Shown: positions 22,094 through 36,200 of the stretch, in pieces
Numbering within the stretch: the stretch's first letter is position 1
How the letters are laid out: every line of letters starts with the position of its first letter
Assembly: GCA_028564675.1 (NCBI GenBank)
Contig: JAOVVO010000130.1
Coordinates: 1 to 64,000, forward strand
Direction of reading: 5' to 3'
Length of the DNA stretch: 64,000 bases
Source: Onchocerca lupi
Taxonomy: Eukaryota; Nematoda; Chromadorea; Rhabditida; Onchocercidae
Notes under the pieces: generated by a model
What the model saw: only the letters and a program-made list of their open reading frames with translations
Told to the model about the DNA's origin: nothing
The model's database searches: none
Made by a program: the position numbers and the translations under genes

Positions 22094-25000
22094 TTATGCT
22101 GTGACATCAAAAAGTCTATCAATAACCATGTCAAGCGATTCGGGTGTATATTTCAAGTGCTTTTCGGTATTTTTTGATATTGTGGAACGCATCACTCTGA
22201 AATAACACATTTTCAGCTGCTTGCTAATCTTTTCAATGAACATTCAATAAAATAACCTGCAATAAGTTGCCGCATTCATTATTTATGATTGAAATTTAAG
22301 ATTTTATAGCAGAGGGAGATTTACTTAATAAAGTGAAATTCTGATTACAGCCTTCATGAAAAGATAAGTAAGACCTTCAATCCTTCTGTATCAGACAGTA
22401 AAAGCAAGCTATGTCATGCCTGTTATCTAAGGCTTACAAAAGCTAGTTCGCTTTATGTCAAACACTACTCGATCTTTATTCCAGCTGATGAGGTGCACAG
22501 ATGAATTTTATGCACTGCATTATTAGTGCCATAGAAAAAATAAGGGTCAAGAATGAAAAAATTCTTGGAGGGCTCGACACAAGATTTTCGCTGCAAGTTA
22601 AATGGTAAAACTACGAAAAATTTACCGCGCATAAACTTCTGCATACGGTTCACAAATTAATGATTTTATTTCTGACTTGATATCATGTGCCAATTTGACA
22701 TCAGAAAAGCAGTAATCCTGCTGTACATTAATCAATCTTCCCAGCTCAGCATTAAATGCCTGCAATCATTCTGATACCATGCTTTTCGTTAAAAGCATCA
22801 AACAAATAATCATTTTCTTAGAAACTAATTAGCTGCAATTAAGTACGAATTATATAATGCCAACTACATCACCATATAAAATAATGTAATAGATTTCCAG
22901 GACATAAAGACTTGCAACAACATATAAATGTTGTGAATCGCAGCCATAAGGATAAAAAGTAAATAGAATTATACATGTTATCAAAAAAGATTTAAAACAG
23001 TAATTGAAAATGAAATCTGAAACGATGTGGTGCTAGAATGAAATAGGCTAATTTCTCTCTCTAAATAAAATACAAAAAATTGAATCTAATTTTTAAAAAA
23101 TGATTAGATCTTTCATTCAAACAGTATTTACTCTTCGAAATAATATTTGAAATAGAATAGATAAATATTAAACAGTGAAACAAACCACGAGTGCATTCTT
23201 TAGCGTCGTTCTGTCATCAAAAGTAGACAAATCTACAGTAATGATTGAAACAACGCGATTCCAACTGAAATGTCAAAATTTAAGCAGTAATTTAAGTCGA
23301 TTAAATATCTTAAGACTACCGTACGGATTTGATTTTGTTAATTGGAGTTATTTAAAAACATCCAACCCTATGTTCATCGTGGCACAATTAACTTTTAATT
23401 GCGAAAAATCTTTATCGTGGTCACAAGTAGGTAAATAAGCAAACAAAGTATAATTATACAACGCATAGAGGCGATAAAATAAAAAAAAAATTAACCGAAG
23501 AACTTTTTTCTCGAAATAAGATACCTTTGAAGATATTTTTTGCTGTATGTATTGATCTCAGAGCGATAGAAAGAGCGAACTTGAGAGTTATGCTCCCCAA
23601 CCACCGCGAACATCCCATTAGTTTGAAGGGCATTGTGGATATAATTATTATTATTTAACAGAAAAACAGCAGCTAATGTTTCGTCGCCATATGCTGCTGC
23701 TTTGTTTTTCAAATTCAAACCCAACGCAGACAGTGCGCGTGCTAGAAATACTTTGATTCAAACAATACAATGACTGCATAAGTGAGAGTAAATACAAACA
23801 GCATCTCATTCATTTTTATTTAATTCAGATGATTAACACAACAAATTATTAATAAAAGTGATAATTCAAGCTATCAAAATGAACAATATTGTTGGATTGA
23901 TATTCCTTTCAATTCCACAAAAATTGGGATTTATTTCGATTTATTATCAATGATAGTCCTTTCCAGAACTGCTCTCTAGATTATTCTTATCTCTTGAATC
24001 AGAAATGTTTCGCTCCTTTATTGTAATATGGATGTTATTCTCAATCAGTAGACAAAAAGACGCCTTCTCAATAGCTATTATAAAGAGAAGAAAAATACTA
24101 ACCAAAAAGCCGCGGAAAATGAGTCGTCGAATTCCCTTTTGCTCCTGTCGCGATCAACAAATTTGTTACTGTTTGTCGATAATCCATTAAACTGTTTAGA
24201 AAATTCAGTGTCTGAAAAACAGGAATTTTTAATGAAAGTTTTTTTGCTAAGTCTGCGGAATTTGATTTCAGTTCATATAAATCTACTCACATTCGAAGTA
24301 ATTTGATGCACATTACCATCCATGGGCACAAATTTGTTGGAATCATTTGTTAAATGATCGAAAAAGCCATCAAGAGCTTCCTTTGTCTTATCATTAATCT
24401 TTTTTACGAAACTCTCATACGGTACATCTTCAACAGCATTCTGCAAACATTATGAGCTATTTCATTTATCCGCATCCCACTAAATTTGTCACTAATATGC
24501 TTCAGGGAAGAAAATCCCCACGATCAAGACTAGTTCCTTAAAAAATTGTATTATTCTAGCTTCCGGTTTCTATATTTGGGTAATCTTGAAGCGGAATAAT
24601 CTTAAAAGATTTCATAATACTTTGACCAAACACTCATGGTTTCCCAGTGAGGTAGACTATCGCGATATCATATGATGTGATTCAGACACGTTCTTAGTCT
24701 CAATTATGCTAGTACAGTGAGCACTTCGAGAAACAGATACTTAATATAGAGAAATTTTTGGGAAATCAAATCCTATCTTAAAATCTATTGAAACTTCGAT
24801 TCCAAGAAAGCCATTGCATCTTGCAATAAAATATATGAACCAAACTCGCAAGGTAATTAGTTTAGAAAACTGAGTCAAATTACACATATAGATCAACGAA
24901 CAAAAAACATACATTTCCAAGAGATAGCAATTGCAAATAATGCGCATTAATATGCTTAAGAAGAGGTAAAAATGGAATTAGAGAGCAATTGATTCCATCC

Positions 25001-27850
25001 ACTAGATTGCTTCCATGTTCCAAAACATACAATAATGGACGACCAAACAATAACTGCTGCACTTTAGCTTCGGCGCTTACATCTGCTATCACTTTATTTA
25101 TCAGTTCTACTTCAATCTGCAGTATCATGAATCAAAACAGAAATTTTTTGTTACTTGAAGTCGGAAGTATTACTCAACTATGTCTACCATAAAATCTGAA
25201 TTTACAATTAATGATTAAATTAAAAGAAAAAAACCTCTATAAGTGCAAGCAGCGTTCCAAACAAAACCAAAATATTTTCGATAGCATCGTCTGACGCACG
25301 CCACTCCCAAGCTGAATCTGATAAATACTTCTATTTTTTATTTAATAACAGGGAAAAATGGAAATATCAATGTGTTATATATGAGAAAATTTTGATTTTT
25401 AAATTCTAAGAAACACTCAATAAAATTTTTGTGTTTTATTATAGCATTAATAATAACTGAAATAAGAACCATATCTTTCAGAAGAACGACCAGTAGCCTT
25501 TCGTAAAGCTCTGAAATAAAGAACTTAAGTATAACATGGAACTCTTCATCCATCATTTTCTATGAGCTTTAAAGTCAAAGAAACTGTAGTTTAAATGATT
25601 TCCTTAATGAATTCAGAATTTCCAAAGATTATTAAAGCTATCAATGTAAGAGTAACAAATGTAAACTTACTGTCTAAATGACGCAGCTGATTTTGAAGAC
25701 AATGAAATACTGACTTTACTATTTGAAGACAATCCTTGTTGAGCAGCAGCAGTCAAAGTTCGAAGCATATTATCACATCGAATGTTAGCATATGTTTTGA
25801 TCACAGAACCTTCTGGATTATAAGTTAATAACCAACGAGCTATTTGTGCACATTGTTCAATGTTGCGTAATGTGACCAACCCACGAAGTCGAGTACTTAT
25901 TACTTCTTAAATTAAACTTTAATCAAATCTCAATTTGAATGTTCATCATTTTTTCATGTTTCTCTTGAATTTTATGTCAAAATTCTAATCATTAACATCT
26001 AACCTGCGGATAAATTAAAATAAATGATGAATAGCTTATATTATCAATCTTCTTTAATGATATTCCGCAATTTGTCAAAGTATGCAATTATGTTATTTCT
26101 CATTAATAATTAAATGTGAGCAGGAATTGTTTATGGCATATAGTTAAGAAACATAATTTTTAGTAATCTGTATTAATGAGAATAAAATCTAAGTTTCATA
26201 AAGATCTCTCTGTTTATAATAAAACTGTTTAGAATTCTGATTTATAAAATAAACCTTTAAAAAACTATTAAATACTACTAATAATGAGTCCTAAACAAAT
26301 AGATGAAATAAATTCTAAATGAGTATTTACTAAAGAGGAGTGCCTACACGAATTTAAGAAAATTTATTACTAGCCGTATTCATTATCTAAGGAATCGCTG
26401 ATAATTGCTGCATCCAATACTACTGAATTTGCAAGTAACATATTCCGAAACTCTTTCTCAAGTGCACAACAACCAGACTCAAAAGTCAGTTTCTGAAATA
26501 AAGATATAAAGAAATATATGGGAATATCAGAAGGTGCAATTTTAAGCGAATTAGAACGAATAACAAGTTACTATGCTTTGAAATAAGAATCTGTCCAATT
26601 TAATGCCTTAAAAATTTCGCTGAAACCGGAAGAATCATGAGTTTCTCGGTAAATCATGATAATTTGATCACAATCACTACTCGACATATTCGGCTCAGTA
26701 CTGGCTTAGTACATACCAATGACAGTGTATATAAAGCTTACAATGTCATCTGTCAGTTACTTGTTTCTTTTGCTTTGCCAGCCGAACTTTAGGAGATAAA
26801 CATGTCATGGGGCTTTTTCACCTTCAAGTACCCAAGATAGTCCGAGAACAATTTAATACTGAACCTAATCGACCTTTCCGCAATAATTAGTGCAAAAAAA
26901 TATAGAACTGAATTCCCTTAACTAATTAAAAACTGAATTGAAAACATTTTGTACTAAATTATAGTCAGAAAAAAAAGATAAAACCATGCTATCAAGCTGA
27001 TTTTGATATGTTGGATGGGAGGAGAAAAAAGAAATAGCCCCAGCTAGCTGTTCCATTCTTTCAATAAACTGTTCTCTTTCCAAGGATGCATTGCCTTCAC
27101 GTATTGAACATTCTAATTCTGCAGCGCGACCATAAAACTGCTGCATCGCATCGACGGTTTTTAATACTTTCCGAATATCTGCAAATAATTAAATAACAAA
27201 AAAGTCAAATATTAAATCTATTAGCCTTGTCTTGAAACTGGTTTCTTGTGATATTAAAACAAGTAGCAGTTCATTTTCTCTTTCCATTGAATGTTTTACA
27301 GTTTTTTCTTTTTTTTTTAATAAGACAGAGTGAAATGCATAAATCAAGTTTCAAAAAATTAGTACAGTACCCACTTGCTTGCTTTTGTCGTAAAAGAGCG
27401 GTTTTTTCATATAATGGAACAATGCTTTGATCCAACTGTACCAGCCGATCTTGAAAACTTTCCAGTAGTGCTGTGATCTCATTATTCAAATTTCTGCTCT
27501 TCTTTAAATTTTCTTCAAAAGTCTTTAACCATTCACTTTCCTAAATCGAAGAATTTCAAAACTTATTAGTGTAAATTGGAGATTACAGATAATTAATTAC
27601 ACAGCAAATATTGCTAGAAACAATGCAAAAATTCAGTCCATGTAGTAATCAGATTAAATTAATTTATATAAGAAGGCATTATAATTGATAACATTAATCT
27701 AGCTAACTAATTCACAAAGTGTTTCATTATTATACTAAAAAAGATTATTTTCTGAGGTCCGATATAGAAACAAATGAGTTAGAAGAATAGTACCTGCTGC
27801 AATTTAGCATCAATATTCCGAGCGACATAGTCATCTGAATCCGTGGACAT
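22094..27850 (-). CDS. EXOC7: Exocyst complex component 7 (Exo70)
   Basis: Exo70 tethers secretory vesicles to PI(4,5)P2-containing plasma membrane within the exocyst. Minus-strand exons: 27850-27794, 27540-27375, 27178-26985, 26492-26375, 25905-25671, 25510-25470, 25317-25235, 25116-24913, 24440-24291, 24211-24103, 23741-23525, 23264-23186, 22759-22626 and 22196-22094, giving 629 aa in one consistent frame (mammalian Exo70 about 650-735). The N-terminal coiled coil includes SFQDRLVQLDQSIVPLYEKT, matching the family's SFESRL...L...I.P. segment. The centre has NIEQCAQIARWLLTYN, DGNVHQITSN and FLLNNNNYIHNAL. The C-terminus reads LKYTPESLDMVIDRLFDVTA, nearly the family ending, so the protein is complete. 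Exon 26492-26375 has no in-phase GT donor, but a GC donor restores the frame. The start is the first ATG, with SerThrAsp following. Confidence 0.95.
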
Positions 27851-30290
27851 GAATACAAGTCTGGAATAAGTTGGTCATTTCGACAGATAACATCTCATTA
27901 TCCTAAGTTCTTGGTTCCTTCGCAGACCAATCTCATATAACTTATAATAATTCCTGCCATGTACCTCCATCTCTCTCCAACAATACCAATTAAAACCAAA
28001 CCAAAAATTTTTTAAATTAAACAATCAATATAACAAATCAACCAAACAATAGGAAAGCTCTTATTGTTCGAATCAAATAATGCGAGGGCTTTTATTGTTC
28101 GGGTAAGTAAATGTATGCAACACTGATCGACAAATCATAGCAAAATTTGAAATTTTCATTTGAGTCGGCAAGTTCCAGAACTTCGTCAAGTCGATTATTT
28201 AAAATCGACCGAACAACAAAAAGGAAAAATACGAAAGAAAATTGAGAACATCTCTCAAATGATCGCCTCCCACTGCAATGCATTCGCAGAGACTACGAAG
28301 TAGTACTATTATATTCGGAACCGCTCATTCATTAATGGGTGGCAGGAAATGATAATTTCAAAAATTAATAAAACCTAGAAATAACAACAAAAAAAGCAGA
28401 AAATAACAAGACAAGTGAGAAAAAGTCCAAAATCAGTTTTAGAAGACTAACAAAAACTTATCCATTATACTTAATCTCTTAATCGAAAATCAAAAAACCA
28501 AAAATAATAAATTTATACTAATCTTACCTCAACTTTAAAAAATAAGAACTTATTTCTTCTTATTCTTTTTTTTTTTTTTATATTGGATATCAGAAAATAA
28601 TCTTTTTTTGGTATTCCAACGGAAATATTCTATTAAATAATTAAATTAATTGAATTAATTAGGACTAATTATTACTCAGGACGGATTATGCTAGCGATTA
28701 CGAAGGGATGTTAAAGTGGTAAATGAAATTCTAAAGCAAGCGAGAAACACATTATATAGATCTAAAAAAAATTTTTTTAACTTTTTAAGAACTTTTAAAA
28801 AAGTTCGAGAGATATTCTAGTAATCCCGAACGAGCAGGAAGACGCTATGACACAAGACGCAGCTAGCAATAAATGTATTCTACAGTAAGCCGAAGATGTA
28901 TCATATAGCTCAAAAATTTCAGGAGAACCCGAGAAATACCAGCAAATATTCCGGAAGGCCCGAGGAGACGCGGGACAACTTTTAATTCATATCCTTAGAA
29001 GCTTTATTGCATTATACATACATTTGAATGTATAAATTTTTGGAATGGATTTTCTATCCTAATTTTTAGGAATAAAGTAATTGGTACGGTATTATCTTCG
29101 CGTATTCTTAGATATTTTCTGGGGGAAGCTTCCGATGGGCTGGTATGGTTTATGCGTCGTTGTTAAGTATGTGACGCGGTCTGTGCATCATTGTTACGTA
29201 CGTGATTCTGACGTAAAGATGGATTTTAGATGTTTTTCAGCTTTCTACGTATTGCGAGCATTCTATTCTCTTTGAATCAGATTGTTTTTGAATTGATGTA
29301 AGACCTGATTATCCAATTTATCAAGTCTTTGAATTTTATTAAGTATTTTGAGAAAAATATGTATTATTCTCTTGACATATTCGATGCTTTCTCCTCGCAC
29401 ACTGCTACAAACAAATTCAGAAAGTGAAACAAAATTGAAATTACTTTGAAGATGAAAAAAGTGCGCACCACTCAATACGCGATTCAGAATTGGATAGCTG
29501 AAAATGACGCATGTAGGAAGGCGTTATGGTTGCGTCGAGATGGCTTTTCAGGTTTGTTTCAAACGGAATGAATTTCCTGGAAAAATACTGTGGAAAATTT
29601 AGAATTAAATCCATTTTGACATAAGTAAGCAAAAGTAAGGAAATTTGAAGCGAATGTTCCAAATTCTTGTAAATTGTCTGCAAACAAGAATTGAAAAGTG
29701 AATTTCGAAAATAATCCAATTGGACTTAACATACATAATATTAGCGGGTTTTGCCGGTAGTTCAATAATAAAAAATTGAAATAAATATTCCAAAGTATGG
29801 CTAATGTCTCAAGTTTTCTTAAGGAGACTATGTCCTGAATGTGGGGACTTATTTGGTTTTATGGCACCATAGGGTATTAGCTATCGTGTTGTAAAAGGAA
29901 AAAGTTATTTTAAGTATTAGATGTGTAGTCTAGATGCTACGGACCTATATTTTCATACTCTTAGTGAGAGATAAAGCTGATTTTCCTACTCATAACATGA
30001 ATAGCGGAAATTGAGAAGCCATCATAAAAGATAGAATTCATACAGATTGGCTAGTCAAAGAAATTTAGTAATACGAAGTAATAGTCTAAAAATCAATTTA
30101 TTTTCAACTGATTATATAGCCAGTAAAGGAAGTAAATAGAATTTTAAATAAGCCAAATATTTGCATAAAATTTTTCCGATACAATCTTTTTTTTTTTAAT
30201 AATTAGGCTCCAACTTTCATCGCACTTATATTTTTATGTCCTCTAAATTGGTGTATGCTTTGAATTACTCATTAAATTGTAGTCCGCCTG
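27851..30290. other. Divergent intergenic/promoter region between EXOC7 and the Tudor gene
   Basis: AT-rich, with locally higher GC near 28800-29000. Several short ORFs (for example at 28092-28283, 29081-29275 and 29441-29793) lack family motifs and splice support. Both flanking genes start here and read outward, so their promoters must lie in it. A TTAAATTGTAG acceptor sits just before the Tudor start. Confidence 0.5.
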
Positions 30291-33200
30291 ATGGCAAAAA
30301 CGAAAGAGCCACCTGTGAGCTTGCTTTTGCCTCTTGATAGTTGCTTCGATGTGCGCATTTTACGAATTGATTATACTAATGGATTTGTTTTTGTACGTCC
30401 TCTAGCGGAAGACGATCGTTACCAGGAATTACAGCAGAAACTGACGAAACATTCGTTAGCAGAACATGTTAAAGCAGAAAATTTGAATGAAGGTATAATT
30501 GATCGTCTTTTAAAACATACAACATTTTGAGAAGTTATTGTTTCTCGTAATATTGCCCAACTTATTCTTCATCAGATTAAACAAACGAAATGAAAACACC
30601 CAACAGTGGTTTTGAGATTTTTAGATTTAATATATTTGGCATCCAACAATGGTGAAGTGTTTCGTGGAACTCTTATCGGACAACCGTCAGCGATTAGTTT
30701 GGTAAATTTTAAACTTCGAGCTTGGTTTCTCTGAATAATAAAGGCGGTAGTTGCAATTTGATAAGGCATGACTTTATTTTTGCATAGACGAATCCCAATT
30801 TCTGAATGATATTCACTCGTTAGCTGAATATCTATTACTTTTGAAATTATTTATTACTTTTGAACAAATTATCAAAATGTGTTAAATTTGCAAAAACACA
30901 TTCTCTGTCAGAAATTTGATAATTCCATTCAAGGAGTCAAAATGTTCCTGAAAGAACTAAATAATTGAAATCTTCATAAGTGATAATCAAAAAACGACTC
31001 TCTTTTATAAGTACATCAATAAGCTCTTTCCTCAAAAAAGTCAAGTTTCCAATCTTTTTATTGCAGCTATATGGAATAGATGTTGGTGATATGAAATTTA
31101 TCAATGCACAAAACATCTGCCAGCTCCCTGCCGATCTTCAATTAATCCCACCACTTTGCTTCTGCGGCTTATTACCTAGTTGCGCAACAAGTCTTGAATA
31201 CGAGGATCTTTCACTAATAAATGAGAATAACATTTGTTTGTGCAAAATTTGTAAGTGATAGAAATATCTTCGCCGACATAATAAAAAGATGTTCGATTTG
31301 AAAAAAGTTTGAACAATAAAAGAAGTAGCTGCTAATTGATACCTAGTTTTTTTATTGCTTCCGGTTGATTTTGATAACATTTGGTGAAACAAGAAAAATA
31401 AAAGTTTAATCCACTTTTGCGATTGATATTTAAATTACCATTATGTTTCAACTTTTTTCCAGACAAAGTTCTTCCACCATACTTTTCGAACTACCCTACC
31501 ATGATGTATCCACCGGTTGTGTTCATCCAACTGTACAAATTTATCAGTTTTCATAACAAATATGTCGAAGTTATTTTTAAACAAGTAAGCTTATTTATTT
31601 TTCTTTTCTAATACTTCGGTCTTATAGATTTTCTTTGAATTAACTTTTTTTATCAGAAGTCGAGGACGATAATAAGCAACAATGAATATTTTGGTTCGCA
31701 GTGTGTTGTTTCCAGTGAGAGTTTAGTCACAAAAAAGAGAAACGATCAGAACATCGAAAAGACAATAAATGTTTTCCAGAGAACTTCACAGTCTTATGAT
31801 GTAAGTTTGTAGAAATTTGATTCATGATGACAAATTTTTTAATTTTTTAATTCGTTATAATGGTGGGCTTTATTATTATTTTTTTAACTATTGATAATAT
31901 TTATTTCTGTTTTTTATTTTCACACTTTTTTGACTATTTATCTAGTTGTATTTGCTTCGTTATTCACAAAAAAATCTCATTATCAGGATTTAGAAAGAAG
32001 ATTTTAAGATATGGTGAACCTACTTGAGTGATTATTTCTTTAAAATAACATTAGTCATTCATCAGCCAGATTCGGCAATGCCTTACTTGTATGACTTCGG
32101 TTCTTGCAATCACTGTTGTTGGGGATCGTTTTAGCTAAACTTACTGTGCATCAGAAACGATTCATCTAGACATCTAGCCCTTCACTTACCACCGACAAGG
32201 TCTTTAAATTGCATTATATTTCGAAATCTGTATACTGTTCACTGAAATTATTATGTAAATGAGTTTACCGAAATTTTCACTACGACTTTTTGTTAATTTA
32301 TCGAATTTACTTATTCTAAGTAAAAAATCAATCCAATTTTTAATTTTTACTTTTGTGATTCTACTACTGACTATGTTCGAAGATTCATCTAATTTTGTAG
32401 GAGTTTATAGAAGCAGACGATAATGGTACATGCAATGAAATAGAGTGTTTTACTTTTAAACCTTACAATGTCAAATTACCATCTCAAGTAAGAGCGATTG
32501 TAACGGCAGAAATCCGACGAAATGTTTATTGGATGCGAGATGCAGATATCTTGTCCATTTTATTTGAGGTGGGTACTATTAGCCATTACAATATCTGAAG
32601 CAATCATTTTATCGGCAACGTTCTTTGAAATTTATTGCTAGTCAGTAAACTTATTATTGTATATTTATTTACAGAAGATGGTTTTCTAATACAAAGAATG
32701 CAAAGAATCAATCATTTTTAATTTATTTCTTAATTATTTCGCACTATTTTTATTATTGTGAATGTTTCTCTGCATAGCTGATATTTTTCCATGGAAAAAT
32801 TTGGGCTCAAAATTTTTTTAGTATCAGGAAATGTTATATTTTGCTTGATTTACGAAAAGTGTCTTTTAAATCACTTTTAAAATTTTGGTTAGTCAATGAT
32901 TGACTAAATTAATTATGCCGAATTTCTCCCAAATAAAGTGTTTTGGATGCATGATCATAGCATATGTATGAAATTTTTGAAATTTAGTTTAATCAGTTTT
33001 TTTTTAAACAGAATTTGGTTGATCCGGGAAAGCATTCCAAATATAAATCCGTTAATCTGGTAGAGTCGCATGACGAAATATGCTGCTTAGTACGGCTGAC
33101 AAAACCGTTTCAAGAGTATAATCCGTATGTTCGATTTCCCGTGTACCGGTGAGGTTTGATTTTACTGGGAATTTGAAAAGTCTTCAATATTGTCTTAATA

Positions 33201-36200
33201 TAAAATTAATTTTATCGTAGATTTTTAAAGAAATGTTTATCATTATCCAGAAAATGTTGCGACATGAATCAGTGATTTGCTCATAAATTGCTTCAAATTA
33301 CTACAATATTTTTTTTATTTTCATTTCTGCGAATTAAAGTTCATGCTTGTAAAAATTATTTCGAAATTCGAATGCATGGTTTAGGTATTTACGAACTGCG
33401 ACTCATCATGCCATATTATCATGACAGAAAATCTAGTGATAGATTCTGAAAAATTCAGTGCTTTAATGATGCAGATTGATTACAGAGCAATTGTTACTGA
33501 TTTTCGTGCTGAGACTGGTACTTGTTTGGCATATCTTGTTGATTTTGGTCTGTCAATTGTGTGCAGCACCAAAAACTTGTATACTTGTAAAGGACAGGTT
33601 GGTTTTTATTAATGTTTCTTTTATTTATTGTTCATTGGAAGGAAAACGACAATTTTAAATTAAAGCACACGATTTAATACGCAAATATTATTTTTACAGA
33701 TATGCCACAAAACATTTGTTTATCGTTTTTTTTTTTTTCTTTTTTTTAACAATATATTTTTAGCCCATGGTGATACGTGAGACTGTATCCGCTGCATTCA
33801 GATGTTGTGTCAGTCAAGTTTTGCAACAGAGAAGTGATGAGCGTAAGACTCCCAAAGTAAACCATTAGCATTTCATATTTCAAATCAATCAAATTTTTAA
33901 GCATCTCAAAATTAAAAAAGTTAATTTAGCCGACAAATTCAATAAACTTTGGAAATCAGTTTAGAACTTTGAAAGAGTTGACGGAATTTTCGACAGCATG
34001 GTTTTTTTGTTGTTTGAAACTTTAGGAACATTAGGATACTAATTTTTAACAGTATCAAGATAGTTTGCTAACCGCATGTGCAGGTAGAATTTGCGTTCAT
34101 TTTCAGCTACGTCGGGAAGAACTTTATATTCTACAACTTTCATGCCAACATAACAATTTTTACGTATGTAACATAATTTCTGAGATGCAGTGCTTAAAAC
34201 AAGAATCTGAATCAGAATCAATCGACAGTGATATAAGGAACGAAAATGTTAAAAGTTTAACAAGTGAGAGCATAAGCATTGAAGCTTATCCATCAAGAGC
34301 AGTAAGCAATGAAAGATTTAATGTGGAACAGAATAATCAACGATGGTTTCAATCTCAATCAAACAATTTATATATAGGGAACAAATCTGCTAAGTTATTA
34401 ACTTTCATTTGAGTTATTTTAGCTTTCATTTGAATTATTTTATTGACTTGTCAGACGACATGCCTCTTATAATTTCCACTTAATTTGCATTTAAGAAACA
34501 AAGTGACGCTGGCTTCAATACAACTTGATGTCTTGAAAATATCCGAGAAAATTGATAATATTACTAAAGCAAAACTCGCTTCTTTACATATGGTTAGTTA
34601 TGGATTTTCTACGACTTTTTACTGGCTTTTTTTTTTTTAATTAGCATAAATATCATTCACCACTGATTAACTGGGCTGAATTAACACTGATCACAGTTAT
34701 GAAACATGTTTCCAGTCATCGGAATATAAATGAATAACTGCAAATGATGTCATGTCTGAACTTTTTCATTTGCAATTTCATTTTGAAATATAGTAATCAT
34801 ATATGTGACATTTTTCTACTGACAAGTGATTTGGAAGATTTGATTCTCTATTACAGAAACATCCAAGGCAGCTAAGGCCTGCTAAGCTATAGAAAGTTAT
34901 GCTCATTTGGAAGGATGAAATACATGTCTTTATTTCAGCAGTCTTGTCAACACACTGGTCAGAATCCTTCAATGCCAATGATTGAATCTGTTCATATGCA
35001 GCAATTCCAGTGATTTTTAGTTTCAAAATTAATTATCCTACCAAGTTTAGCTACTACAAAATAGGATTTTCTAGATTTGGTAGACTATCGGATGGTTCAG
35101 GCGTTTCAGAATCCAATTACAACTTGCATGAAAGGATGGTAATGCTTCCTCTCTTAGTATAAAAAATGTACCAACCACTGCATGTTTCAAGACAGTTGTG
35201 GGAATATAAGTTTTTCGTTTGGTGTTCTCCCATCAAATATCCTTTCCTACTCGCTGTTTCAATATTCGAATGTGATAGAGTTATAATAGCTCAACGATTT
35301 TATGTCATACAAGATGCGCCATTTACAGTAATTTTCATTTCTTAAGATAATTAAATTCTTCCTGCACTGCTAAATTGATTTAGTAAATGCTTTTTATTTT
35401 AATGGGAAATAAACTCGTCGACTTACGCTCTTTATTGTTTTACTTTTTCTCATGTTTCGAAATGTAAAAGGGTAGTCATAATTGTTGATTTAACACAAAG
35501 ACTGGAGTATTAATGGCATTCACCAATTCAATTTTAAAGGAAATAAATCGGAATGCAACTCACATAGTTAGAAATCTAAACGATTGTTGGAAGCATAGAT
35601 CACACCATATCATGGAAAATGTCCAACTTCCTCCAAGTATGCATTTTTAATCAACAATCGTATCTTCTTAATTTTAGTGAATGAAACTAGTTGTTATACT
35701 TCGTTCTACAAAAATGGTTAGAATTATGTTGCTTTGCTATTTAGAGACGACATTATTTGCGAAGTTTGCGGAGTTTAAAATACGATTTTTTTTTTTCAGA
35801 ACTGTCGCATTATTCACAGTCAAGACATATGGTCCCTTCGATAATACCAGTTGTGGTACCTGTTGCCGTTCCGCTAAAGTATCCTTCAAGCTGCGAAACT
35901 TTTAATAGAAGTACGTGAAATAACTTCATTATAAAGACGGAATAATCAGATTTTCAGGACAATTCTCAGTAATACTGAGTCTGATAACGGCGGAGTATAC
36001 ATCTTTCAATACCTGGAAGGAATGGTCTTCAAACAATGTTATTATCAAAGATTATTTTAGTTTTTCTACTTAGGACGTGATGGATGTACTCAATATCAAT
36101 ACGATAAACATGGATACGGACAATTAAATGGCAATAAATTAAAAATAAAAAGAACCAATTTTCATGTACAAATGCGCAGAAAGCAGTCGAAAAGCAATAT

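Noticed and set aside
28092..28283. 63-codon minus ORF upstream of EXOC7 as a small gene
   Set aside because: No family motif and no matching splice partner; it lies in the 5' flank of EXOC7.
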